This document shows positions 23,801-32,505 of a DNA stretch of 64,000 nt, piece by piece. The stretch comes from SG8-41 sp963802355. Its GTDB lineage: Bacteria > Pseudomonadota > Gammaproteobacteria > Burkholderiales > SG8-41. The DNA lies in the NCBI GenBank assembly GCA_963802355.1, contig CAWDIV010000036.1, positions 712,495-776,494 on the forward strand, given 5' to 3'. Made by a program: the position numbers and the translations under genes. The number at the start of each line of letters is the position of its first letter. Position 1 is the first letter of the stretch. Under the pieces are notes generated by a model, which was given only the letters and a program-made list of their open reading frames with translations, was not told the DNA's origin and did not search any database.

Positions 23801-26800
23801 CCACTCATTGCGTGGGCATTGAGCCGGCCCGTCGTGCAGGCGAGGCGCGAGCTCGATGCAGAGGACCGGCAGTTCCTGCGTGTCGTTGCACGCAAGACGT
23901 GGGGATACTTCGATGCGTTCATGGGACCCGAGGACCACGGTTTGCCGCCGGACAATTTCCAGGAAACGGCTGGGCCCAGGGTGGCGCACCGGACCTCCCC
24001 CACCAACATCGGCATGGGGCTGCTGGCGGCTCTGGCCGCGCACGACCTGGGGTTTATCCAGACCGATGCGCTGGTGCAGCGTATCGACGCCACGCTGACG
24101 ACGATGGAAGGCCTCGAACGCTTCGAGGGCCATCTGCTCAACTGGTACGACACGCAGAGCCTCGCTCCGCTCCCGCCTTCGTACGTGTCCACCGTCGACA
24201 GCGGCAACCTCGCGGGCGCGCTCATGACGCTCGCCGAAGGACTGCGGGAGTTGAGCCGGCAAACGCGGCCGTCGCCTGAGCCTTCGGCTGAAACCGCTGC
24301 GGATCAATCCGGCCGGCTCGAGGAGCTCGCGCGGCGTGCGGATGCGTTCGCCGCCGGGATGAGCTTCGAGTTCCTCTATGACCCCCAGCGTGGAATTCTG
24401 TGCATCGGCTATCGGCTCGCGGATGCCGACGGACCGGGCCGCCGGGATCCTTCGTACTACGATCTGCTGGCGTCGGAAGCGCGCCTCGCGAGTTTCATCG
24501 CGATCGCCAAGGGCGATCTTCCGGAGACGCATTGGTTCCACCTGGGACGGCTCATCACCAGCGTGCGCGGGACGCCCACCCTGTTGTCATGGAGCGCTAC
24601 CGCTTTCGAGTACCTGATGCCGTTGCTCCTAATGAGGAGTTATCCGGAAACGCTGCTCGACCAGACCTGCCGCATGGCCGTGCTGCGGCAGATGGACTAC
24701 GGGAAGGATCGCTCCGTGCCCTGGGGGATGTCCGAAGCCGCATACAACCTCGTCGACCGGCACGACAACTATCAGTACAAGGCATTCGGCGTTCCCGGCC
24801 TGGGGCTCAAGCGCGGCCTCGGCGACGAGCTGGTGGTGACTCCTTACGCTACCGCGCTCGCGGCCATGCTCGAACCCGCCGAGGCGGTGCGGAACTTGCG
24901 TTACCTGGCTCGCGAAGGCGCCGAAGGCGAGTACGGCTACTACGAGTCGATCGATTACACGCACCGCAGGTCCGACGAGCTCGAAGGACCCCCGGGCGGC
25001 AGAGCGAGTCCTTCCGGGGGAACAGTCGTACGGGCGTACATGGCCCATCACCAGGGCATGATACTCGTGGCCCTCGCCAACGTTCTTCTCGGCGATCCGA
25101 TGGTGAGGCGCTTCCACGCCGACCCGCGCGTGCAGGCTACCGAGTTGCTGTTGCAAGAGCGGGTGCCGCGCGAGGTGGCCATCATCCAGCCCCGCCCGGT
25201 GGAAGAAACCCGCGTCGCGGGGCCGCCACCCGCTTTCGCCATGCGCCGCTTCCGGTCACCGCACACGCCGTTTCCGTACGCGCAGTTCTTGTCGAACGGC
25301 AACTACACCGCGGTCGTGACGAATGCCGGGGGCGGGACGAGCTTCTGCCGGGGCCGCACGGTCACGCGCTACCGCGAGGATGCCACGCGCGACGCGGGCA
25401 GCCAGTTCATCTACTTGCGCGACGTGCGCAGCGGTGTCGTGTGGTCCGCGACCTATCATCCGATCCGGAAGGAGCCGGAAGACTACGCCGTCACGTTTCT
25501 TGCCGAGAAGGCTACCTTCCGGCGTCGCGACGACGACATCGCGGTCCAGCTCGACATCGCGGTTTCGACCGAGGACGACGTGGAGGTGCGCCGGGTGGCC
25601 GTAACCAACCACAGCAATCGCCCGCGGGAAATCGAAGTTACGAGCTATGCCGAGATTGTGCTCGCCCCGCAGGCCGACGACTTGGCCCATCCCGCATTCG
25701 GCAAGCTGTTCGTAGAGACGGAATATCTCCCGGAGAGCGCCGCGCTGCTATGCCATCGGCGGGCGCGCAGCGCGGATGAGCCGGTGACGTGGGCGGTACA
25801 CGTCCTGAGCTTCGAGGGCCGGACGCAGGGACCGGTGGAATGGGAGACCGACCGCGCCCGTTTCCTCGGCCGCGGGCGCGGTCCGGAAGACCCGCAGGCT
25901 CTCGATGGGCGCCCGCTCTCCGGCAGCACCGGCGTCGTGCTCGATCCGATCGTCAGCCTGCGCCAGCGCATACGCCTTGCGCCGGGCGGGTTCATAAGGC
26001 TGGCGTTCGCCACGGGCATGGCGAATTCCCGGGAGACGGCCGTAGCCCTTGCGGAGCGGTACCACGATCCCAGCGCCACGGCGCGCACCTTCGCGCTAGC
26101 CTTCGCTCACGTGCAGAGTGCCCTGCGCCATCTTGGCATTTCGAGCGAACAGGCGCTGCGCTTCGAACGCCTGGCCTCGCGGGTGCTCTACGCCGATGGA
26201 TCACTGCGCGCGAATCCGGACCTTCTGGCGCGCAACACGCTGGGCCAGGAAGGCCTGTGGCCGCACAGTATCTCGGGGGATCTTCCGATGCTGCTGGTGC
26301 GCGTCGTCGAGGAAAACGACTTGCCGCTGGTGCGCGAGGTGCTCCAGGCGCAGGAATATTGGCGGCTGAAGGGGCTGAGCGCGGACGTCGTGATTTTGAA
26401 CGAGCACCCGGTGAGCTATTTCGACGAGATCCACGCCCAGCTCGCGGCGCTCCTCGACAACGGGCCATGGCGGACCTGGAAGCACCAGCCAGGCGGGGCG
26501 TACCTGCTGCGCGGGGACCGCATGACCGAAGCGGAGCGCATCCTGCTCGCTACCGTAGCGCGGGCAGTACTGGACGGTGAGCGCGGCGAGCTGGCCAATC
26601 AGCTCGACCGGCCAGCCCCCGAGTGGCCAGAGCCGGAGGAGCTCGTGCCCTCCCGGCAGCCCAGTGCCGCGGCCGATTCGCTGGACGACGTCGTGGCGCC
26701 ATCGCTCGCGCTCGCCAACGGGATGGGCGGCTTCGCCGACGACGGGCGCGACTACGCGATCGTCCTGGATGCCGACCGCGAGACGCCGCTGCCCTGGGCG

Positions 26801-29164
26801 AATGTCATCGCCAATCCGGTGCTCGGCACGGTGATCACTGCATCCGGGTCGGCGTATACGTGGTCGGAGAACAGCCGGGAGAACCGGCTCACGCCGTTTG
26901 CAAACGACTCGGTGACCGATCCCACTTCCGAGGCACTATTCGTGCGTGACGACGAGACGGGAGAAACGTGGTCACCCACACCGGGGCCGATGCCCCGTTC
27001 GCGCGCGAGCGGCCGCTGCGTGATCCGGCATTCCGCCGGGGTTAGCTGCTTTCTTCGCGCGACGCACGGCGTGCGCCACGAACTGCTCGTTTTCGTGCAC
27101 CCGGAGGATCCGGTGAAGTTCTCGGTTCTCGAGGTCGCAAATGAGAGCGCGAACACGCGCAAGCTGAGCGTGTTCGCCTACAACGAGTGGATCCTCGGGC
27201 CACCGCGGGGCGCCCACAACCTCCATGTCGTCACTGAACTCGATGCCGCGACCGGCGCGGTCATGGCGAGCAACGCCTATAACTCGGAGTTCGCGGGACG
27301 CGTGGCCTTCGCGCACGCCAGCGAACCGTTGAGCTCGGCGACGGGAGACCGCATGGCCTTTCTCGGCCGCAACGGTTCTCTGGCGCGGCCGGAGGCGCTC
27401 AACCGCAAGGCGCTTTCGAACCGCTTCGGTGCAGGACTCGATCCGTGCGCGGCGCTGCACGTCTCGCTTACGCTCGCCCCCGGCGAAACCCGGCGTATCG
27501 TATTTCTACTGGGTCAGGGAAAAGGGGCGGCGGAGGCGCGCGAGCTCGTCACCCGGCACGGCGGGGTGGCCGCGGCCCACGACGTTCTCGAAGCCGTGAT
27601 TCAGGCCTGGGACGAGACGCTCGGGGTGGTGCAGGTGCGTACGCCGGACGACTCCTTCGATCTGATCATGAACCGGTGGTTGCTGTACCAGGACCTGAGC
27701 TGCCGGCTGTGGGCCCGGTCCGCCTACTATCAACCGGGCGGTGCTTTCGGGTTTCGCGATCAGCTGCAGGACGTGATGGCTCTCTCGCTCTCCCGCCCGG
27801 ATCTCACGCGCGAACACCTGCTGCGCGCGGCGAGCCGGCAGTTCGTAGAGGGCGACGTGCAACACTGGTGGCACGAGCCGAGCGGCCGAGGCACGCGCAC
27901 GCGCTGTTCGGACGACCTGCTGTGGCTGCCGCTGGCGGCGGCGCATTACGTGCGAGTAACCGGGGACAGCGCCGTTCTGGACGAGCGCGTGGCGTTCCTG
28001 GAAGCCCCGCTGCTTCCTCCCGGCGTGCAGGAATCCTACTTACAGCCCCGCGCGTCCGGCGAAGAGGGCTCCTTGTTCGAGCATTGCGTGCGCGCAATCG
28101 ACAAGGGGCTGACTGCCGGAGCCCACGGCCTTCCCTTGATCGGCAGCGGTGACTGGAACGACGGTATGAATCGCGTCGGGCGCGAAGGGCGCGGCGAGAG
28201 CGTATGGCTCGGCTTCTTCCTCCACGTCGTGCTGAGCGAGTTCGCACCCCTGTGCCAGGCCCGTGGGGACCTGGCGCGAGCCCAACGCTACCGTGCCGAA
28301 ACCCGGCGCCTGACGACCATCCTGGAGCAGAGCTGGGATGGAGAATGGTTCCGGCGCGCGTACTATGACGACGGCTCGCCGCTCGGGTCGGCTCAGAACG
28401 ACGAATGCAAGATCGACTCGCTCTCTCAGTCGTGGGCCGTGCTTTCGGGCGCCGTTCCCGTGCATCTTGCGGACCGCGCGATGGACGCCGTACGAACCTA
28501 CCTGGTCCGGCGCGGACCGCAGGTCCTGCCGCTGCTCACGCCCCCGTTCGACAGGTCGGCGCAGGATCCCGGGTACATCAAGGGTTATGCCCCCGGCGTG
28601 CGGGAGAACGGCGCTCAGTACACACACGCCGCGGTGTGGATCGTGATGGCCATGGCCAAGCGCGGCAGCGGGGACGAAGCGGTCGAATTGTTCCACATGA
28701 TCAACCCCGTCAACCATACGCGGACCGCGGGGGAGGTTGAGCGCTACAAGACCGAGCCGTACGTCATCGCCGGAGACGTCTATGTCCACCCCGCGCATGC
28801 CGGGCGCGGCGGTTGGACCTGGTACACCGGCGCCGCGGGATGGATGTACCGCACCGGTCTCGAGAGCATCCTGGGCCTCAGGCGCCGCGGCTCGATCTTC
28901 GAGCTCGACCCCTGCATTCCTTCATCGTGGCCCGAGTACGAGATCGTCTGGCGCTTCGGTCGCTCGCGCTACGAGATCGCGGTCTCGAACCCGGAGCGCC
29001 GCTGCCGAGGTATCGCGGAAGCGGAACTCGACGACAAGCCGGTAGACCCGCGCGCCATTCCGCTCGTCGATGACGGGGGCACGCATCGCCTGAGGGTAGT
29101 CTTGGGTGACGGGGACCGGAGCGTGCGGCGCCGCGCACGGCCGGGCACGACTGCACCTGCTTAG
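20858..29164 (+). CDS. ndvB: Cyclic beta-1,2-glucan synthase (NdvB/ChvB family)
   Basis: A 2768-residue intact protein, close to the 2800-2870 residues usual for the family. It makes periplasmic cyclic beta-1,2-glucans from UDP-glucose. Visible parts: N-terminal region; membrane segments about 410-460; GT84 glycosyltransferase with D624 in ITLDADTRLPRDA and Q770-x-x-R772-W773 (QHRW); more membrane segments about 800-870 and 950-995; glycoamylase-like domain (about 1010-1480); C-terminal GH94-like phosphorylase domain with GGAFGFRDQLQDVM and D2432-W-N-D (GSGDWNDGMNRVG) that sets ring size. Start candidates are GTG 20858, ATG 20861 and ATG 20870; none has a strong ribosome site. Products usually serve osmotic adaptation, motility and host interaction. 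No frame change occurs in 8.3 kb. Confidence 0.95.
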   Translation: MMAPMLKELFGLLGSSVSTSAEKPLRDELLSMERLEERAKALAARFTVDPHPRRAAFSVFPRLDDNARVLSEAYRTLADDVHQGAFVTPAAEWLLDNFHLVASEIRDIRQNLPRNYYRELPKLASREMAGQARVYAMAVELIRHSDSRLDRQQLLRFISSYQTVAPLTIGELWAWPSTLKLALVENLRRLAEEMLVSRGARSAADAYVVRIERAGNGKPPPLPAELDTAFGVQLLQRMREYGASLSGVRAAVFEQLSARNLTTEDVIRSEHQRQAASQVSVANVITSLRLCSTLDWSEYVEAVSLVERVLQRDPAGAYGSMDFPSRDRYRQAVEEFAEATGEAQLRVALRAIESARLNAEAGSTADRAAHVGYHLIGEGRRDLEADLAYRPHFGSRVRRMAFAHATGVYLGSIGIVTALLIGLGVAYAYEQGASPAMRLAVALLLLLPASDVAIAFIQRLAAHLAPPRRLPRFDYQAGIPENARTMVIVPTMLTSVSAVHERIEHLEVQALGNLDPQIHFAILGDFADAPAREMPEDEAILGAARAGIKSLNARYGEGHANRFYLFHRVRQWNPGENTWMGWERKRGKIEEFNRLLRGATDTSYSILVGDADILTTVRYCITLDADTRLPRDAARKLIGVISHPLNRPHFDPHSGCVTAGYSILQPRVSVTMTSAAGSLFARLYAGHTGVDPYTTAVSDTYQDLFGEGIFTGKGLYEVDAFMAALEGRVPENALLSHDLFEGIHARTALVTDVEVVDDYPSSVLAHARRQHRWVRGDWQILWWLFPFVPTRWGLKRNHLSLISRWKILDNLRRSLLAPMTTVLLLLAWTILPGNPALWTAAVLAAIAYPLYPLLLEALAGPSPQQPWRVFLRAVSEDIQTALAQASLQVIFMANEACERTHAIVLTLVRLTATQRRLLEWETAAESAARRNGLESWAGARMFLTEMVASPALALTGLVLVWWWRPGALPTAVAVLALWAAAPLIAWALSRPVVQARRELDAEDRQFLRVVARKTWGYFDAFMGPEDHGLPPDNFQETAGPRVAHRTSPTNIGMGLLAALAAHDLGFIQTDALVQRIDATLTTMEGLERFEGHLLNWYDTQSLAPLPPSYVSTVDSGNLAGALMTLAEGLRELSRQTRPSPEPSAETAADQSGRLEELARRADAFAAGMSFEFLYDPQRGILCIGYRLADADGPGRRDPSYYDLLASEARLASFIAIAKGDLPETHWFHLGRLITSVRGTPTLLSWSATAFEYLMPLLLMRSYPETLLDQTCRMAVLRQMDYGKDRSVPWGMSEAAYNLVDRHDNYQYKAFGVPGLGLKRGLGDELVVTPYATALAAMLEPAEAVRNLRYLAREGAEGEYGYYESIDYTHRRSDELEGPPGGRASPSGGTVVRAYMAHHQGMILVALANVLLGDPMVRRFHADPRVQATELLLQERVPREVAIIQPRPVEETRVAGPPPAFAMRRFRSPHTPFPYAQFLSNGNYTAVVTNAGGGTSFCRGRTVTRYREDATRDAGSQFIYLRDVRSGVVWSATYHPIRKEPEDYAVTFLAEKATFRRRDDDIAVQLDIAVSTEDDVEVRRVAVTNHSNRPREIEVTSYAEIVLAPQADDLAHPAFGKLFVETEYLPESAALLCHRRARSADEPVTWAVHVLSFEGRTQGPVEWETDRARFLGRGRGPEDPQALDGRPLSGSTGVVLDPIVSLRQRIRLAPGGFIRLAFATGMANSRETAVALAERYHDPSATARTFALAFAHVQSALRHLGISSEQALRFERLASRVLYADGSLRANPDLLARNTLGQEGLWPHSISGDLPMLLVRVVEENDLPLVREVLQAQEYWRLKGLSADVVILNEHPVSYFDEIHAQLAALLDNGPWRTWKHQPGGAYLLRGDRMTEAERILLATVARAVLDGERGELANQLDRPAPEWPEPEELVPSRQPSAAADSLDDVVAPSLALANGMGGFADDGRDYAIVLDADRETPLPWANVIANPVLGTVITASGSAYTWSENSRENRLTPFANDSVTDPTSEALFVRDDETGETWSPTPGPMPRSRASGRCVIRHSAGVSCFLRATHGVRHELLVFVHPEDPVKFSVLEVANESANTRKLSVFAYNEWILGPPRGAHNLHVVTELDAATGAVMASNAYNSEFAGRVAFAHASEPLSSATGDRMAFLGRNGSLARPEALNRKALSNRFGAGLDPCAALHVSLTLAPGETRRIVFLLGQGKGAAEARELVTRHGGVAAAHDVLEAVIQAWDETLGVVQVRTPDDSFDLIMNRWLLYQDLSCRLWARSAYYQPGGAFGFRDQLQDVMALSLSRPDLTREHLLRAASRQFVEGDVQHWWHEPSGRGTRTRCSDDLLWLPLAAAHYVRVTGDSAVLDERVAFLEAPLLPPGVQESYLQPRASGEEGSLFEHCVRAIDKGLTAGAHGLPLIGSGDWNDGMNRVGREGRGESVWLGFFLHVVLSEFAPLCQARGDLARAQRYRAETRRLTTILEQSWDGEWFRRAYYDDGSPLGSAQNDECKIDSLSQSWAVLSGAVPVHLADRAMDAVRTYLVRRGPQVLPLLTPPFDRSAQDPGYIKGYAPGVRENGAQYTHAAVWIVMAMAKRGSGDEAVELFHMINPVNHTRTAGEVERYKTEPYVIAGDVYVHPAHAGRGGWTWYTGAAGWMYRTGLESILGLRRRGSIFELDPCIPSSWPEYEIVWRFGRSRYEIAVSNPERRCRGIAEAELDDKPVDPRAIPLVDDGGTHRLRVVLGDGDRSVRRRARPGTTAPA

Positions 29165-29360
29165 GCCGGGACGAGCTTAACCGATAGACAAGGCAAATGG
29201 AGGACTAACGGAGAATGGTTGGAACAAATATACGGCGTTATCTGACCACGCGTAATTGAGCCAGCGCGCGCGCAAACGCAGCGCTGCGCTTTACCGAGTG
29301 AGCAATCAATTAGCGGATGATCCGCCCCCCATCACTCGTCACCCGTCACTCATTACGGCT

Positions 29361-30450
29361 CTACCCCCAGACTTCCCGCGCAATCTCGACCACCAGCTCG
29401 AGCTTCCGCCATTGATCGTCTTGGTCGAGCAGGTTGCCATGGTGGCTGCTGGCGAAACCGCATTGCGGGCTCACGCAAAGGTACTCGAGCGGGACGTATT
29501 TCGCGGCGGCGTCGATTCGGCTCTTCAGGTCGTCTTTTCGCTCGAGCACCGGCGTCTTCGTCGAGATCAGTCCCAGCACGACCTTTTTGTCCCGCGGGAC
29601 AAACCGCAATGGTTCGTAGCTGCCGGCGCGGTCGCTGTCGAATTCGAGAAAGTAGGCATCCACTTCCGCTTCATTGAATATCGCGTCGGCGACGGGCTCG
29701 TAGCCGCCCGCCGCGAGCCAGGTGCTCTTCCAATTGCCGCGGCACGTATGCATCGCGATGGTCATACCCGCCGGGCGGTTCGCGATCGCGGCGTTCACCC
29801 GCTTTGCGTACATGTGCGGCAGCGCGGCAGGGTCGTCGCCTCGCGCGCGGCAAGTCTCCCGGAACTTCGGGTCGCACATGAAGGAGAAGCTCGTGTCGTC
29901 AATCTGAAGATAGGTGCAGCCTGCCGAGGCGAGGTCCTGAATCTCCTCCTGATACACCCTCCCGACGTCGGACCAGAGTTCCTCGAGATCGGGATAAGCC
30001 TCCTCGCTTATCGCGGCGCGCCCGCCCCGGTGATAGAGGATCGAAGGGGATGGGATGCAGAACTTGGCCGTGCGCCGCGCCACTGATTTGAGGACCCGGA
30101 AATGATCGACCATCAGCGGGCGCGTGCGGCGCAGCTTGCGCTTGACCTGCGAGGTGAAGCGTGGATCGTCGCTTCCGACGAACTTCACCGATTTTTCATC
30201 GAGCACGACTTCGACGCCGTCGATCCGGCCGAGAAAATCGTGGTTCCACCAGCCCCGGCGGAATTCACCGTCGGTAACGGCCTCGAGCCCGATCGCCTCC
30301 TGTTTCGCCACGACTTCGCGGATCAACCGGTCCTCGATCGTCCGCAGCGCTTCGACGGCCAGTTCCCCGCGCTCGACCTTGGCCCGTGCCTCCTTGAGCT
30401 CCGCGGGCCGCAGCAGGCTGCCGACCTGGTCGGCCCGGAACGGCGGACAT
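29361..30450 (-). CDS. Cobalamin-independent methionine synthase-like (MetE C-terminal type) protein, frame change near start
   Basis: About 363 residues. The core from TTG 30326 matches short MetE-like proteins: DGEFRRGWW, QIDDTSFSF, the zinc ligand motif MHTCRGNW and C in SPQCGFASS. The upstream sequence in the same frame reads FRADQVGSLLRPAELKEARA, the family's true N-terminus, and a fitting ATG at 30450 is in another frame; one extra C after the start (about 30445) explains this. Short stand-alone MetE-like proteins often lie in catabolic clusters and may be demethylases or methyl transferases rather than true methionine synthases. Confidence 0.85.
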
Positions 30451-30507
30451 TGGGGTGTGCGAATGCGCGTCAGGATTATCCCATTGTGCCGCGGAGTTCG
30501 ATCAAGA

Positions 30508-30604
30508 GGTGACGGGTGACCCGTGACTGGTGACGGTGGATCGAGGAAGCAGCTTCCTCTTCAGTGAAAATCGAGTCACGGTCACGAATCACGCAGTCAC
30601 ACGG
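30508..30604. repeat. GTGAC / GTCACG microrepeat region
   Basis: GGTGACGGGTGACCCGTGAC words (30509-30535) and inverted ATCGAGTCACGGTCACGAAT words (30569-30604) flank an AGGAAGCAGCTTCCTC palindrome. Non-coding. Confidence 0.6.
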
Positions 30605-30605
30605 T

Positions 30606-31600
30606 TCAATCAATGCGGGCTCCCGACTGCCTGATGACCTTCGCCCACTTCGCGATCTCGGCCTTGATGTGGGAAGCGAACTGCTCCCGTGCGCTGCCGA
30701 CCGGCACCACGCCTTCGCCTCCCAGGCGCTGCCTGATTTCGGGGCTGCTCATGATCTTCACGATCTGTGCGCTCAAGAGACTGACGATTTCGTCCGGCGT
30801 GCCGGCCGGCGCAAGCACGCCGTACCACTGGCTCGACTCGTAGTCTTTCAGCCCCGATTCCGCGACCGTCGGCAGCTTGAGCAGGGCGGGGAGACGCGTC
30901 GTGCTGGTCACGGCGAGACCTTTCACGCGGCCGGCCTTCACCAGCTGCACGGCGTTGGTCGCCGGCATGAACATGACGCTCGCTTCTCCCGCGAGCAGCC
31001 CGATCATCGCGGGTCCGGTGCCGCGGTACGGCACGTGCACCATCTTGACCTTCGCCAGTGTGTTGAAGAGCTCTCCGGCCAGGTGCGGCGTGCTGCCGCT
31101 GCCCGATCCGGCGAATCCGACCTGTTCCGGCCGGGCCCTCGCGAGCGCGATCAGTTCCGCACCGATTTCGCCGGTACCGACGGATGCACCACCAGGACGT
31201 TGGGAGCGACCGACAGCAGGCTGACCGGCTCGAAGTCCTTGATCGGATCGTAGGCCGTCTTCGCGTACAGGCTGGGATTCGTGACGAATTCGGCGCCCGT
31301 CATCATCAGCGTGTAGCCGTCCTTCGGCGCCTTGGCGACGATTTCAGTGCCGATATGCCGTTGGCCCCGCTGCGGTTCTCGATGACGAAATCTTGCCGAG
31401 ATGCTCGGTGAGCTTCTGGGCGACGATGCGACCCATGCCATCCACGCCGCCGCCGGGGGGAAAGGGCACGATCACGCGCACCGGGCGCGCTCGGATAGCC
31501 TTGCGCGATCGCTTGCGCGCAGGCTGCAATCAGCATCAGCGCGCAGCGCGAGTCGGCCGAGACCAGGGATGAACGACGGACGAGCTCGGATGACAGGCAT
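30606..31600 (-). pseudogene. Bug/TctC-family periplasmic binding protein, broken by at least four frame changes
   Basis: Joined frames give a typical Bug protein: signal peptide with LMLIAACAQAIAQ, then ARPVRVIVPFPPGGGVDGMG, DFVIENRSGANG, IGTEIVAKAPKDGYTLMM, VSLLSVAPNVLVVHPSVPAK, ELIALARARPEQVGFAGSGS, MVHVPYRGTGPAMIGLLAGE and a C-terminus ending SGARID. Frame changes fall at about 31540, 31500, 31395, 31345 and 31155. Each is a one- or two-base indel; no substitution stop was needed. Bug proteins bind carboxylates or aromatic acids for uptake or sensing and are very numerous in Bordetella/Burkholderiales. It lies just after the first hydroxylase operon. Confidence 0.85.
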
Positions 31601-31657
31601 GAGGAAACCGGTCACGCAGGTCACTCACGTCACGAATTATCACGTCACGCTCACCGG

Positions 31658-32505
31658 TCACGCTTCCTGCCGTCGCGCGCGCTGCAGTGCCTCGCGAGCG
31701 CGCGCGCCGGCAAACTCGACCGCCATCTCCCGTTTGTAGGCGGCCGAGCCGCGCACATCCGACATCGGCTGCGCCAGGTGCCGCACCGGCTGCACGGCAT
31801 CGCGCAGCAGTTCCGCGGTCAGGCGCTTGCCGGCCAGCTGCTGCCAGATCGAGGATGATGGGTTTCCAGCTCACCGCGCCTACGACCACGCGCGCGCCGG
31901 TGCAAAGCGCCTTTGGCATCGAGGCCGACCGCAGCGGCGGTATTGACGGTCGGGATTTCCAGCACGCTGGCGCGCCATGTATTTGTAGAAACTCGAGCCG
32001 GAGCGCGGCGGCGGCGGGTCGACTTCGAAGCTGACGACCATTTCATCCTTCGCGAGTCGTTTCTCGAATAGATCTTCCAGAGTGGCGATGCGCCGCCCGG
32101 TGGGTCCGGCGACTGTGACGCGGGCGCCGAGCGCGAGCAGCGCCACTGGCAGATCGAAGCCGCCGATCAGCGGACCTATGCTGCCGCCCACGGTGATCAT
32201 GCGGCGGATGCGCGTGTGGCCGACCGCTTCCAGCGCGTCGTCTATCGCCTGCCAGTGTCTGCGCAACGCGCGCGTCGTCGTAGAGCGCTTGCTGGTGCAC
32301 GGCCGCACCCATGTGCAGTATGCCGTGGGCGTCGATGGAAAGCTCCCTCAATTCCGGCGATCCGCTGCGATCGCGACGAGGCGCTTCGCATGCGGAAAGC
32401 CGGTGCGCTCGCGGCGCAGGGCGTGCGACATGCCGCCGGACACGATCATGGCGTCCCCCGGCGCGAGGGGCTACGGCCTCCTCCACGCTTTGCGGAAACG
32501 AGCAT
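31658..32505 (-). pseudogene. Molybdenum hydroxylase FAD-binding subunit (CoxM-like), several frame changes
   Basis: Joined frames give the CoxM/FAD_binding_5 family: FPQSVEEAVA, MIVSGGMSHALRRERTGFPH, LRELSIDAHGILHMGAAVHQ, IDDALEAVGHTRIRRMITVG, GSIGPLIGGFDLPVALLALG and the C-terminal AVQPVRHLAQPMSDVRGSAA with YKREMAVEFAGARAREALQ. At least four one-base frame changes are needed between 31.8 and 32.45 kb. The subunit passes electrons from the molybdenum/iron-sulfur subunits to an acceptor through FAD. It follows the large subunit with overlap (32471-32505). The stop codon lies in a GCGTGACCGGTGAGCGTGAC repeat. Confidence 0.8.
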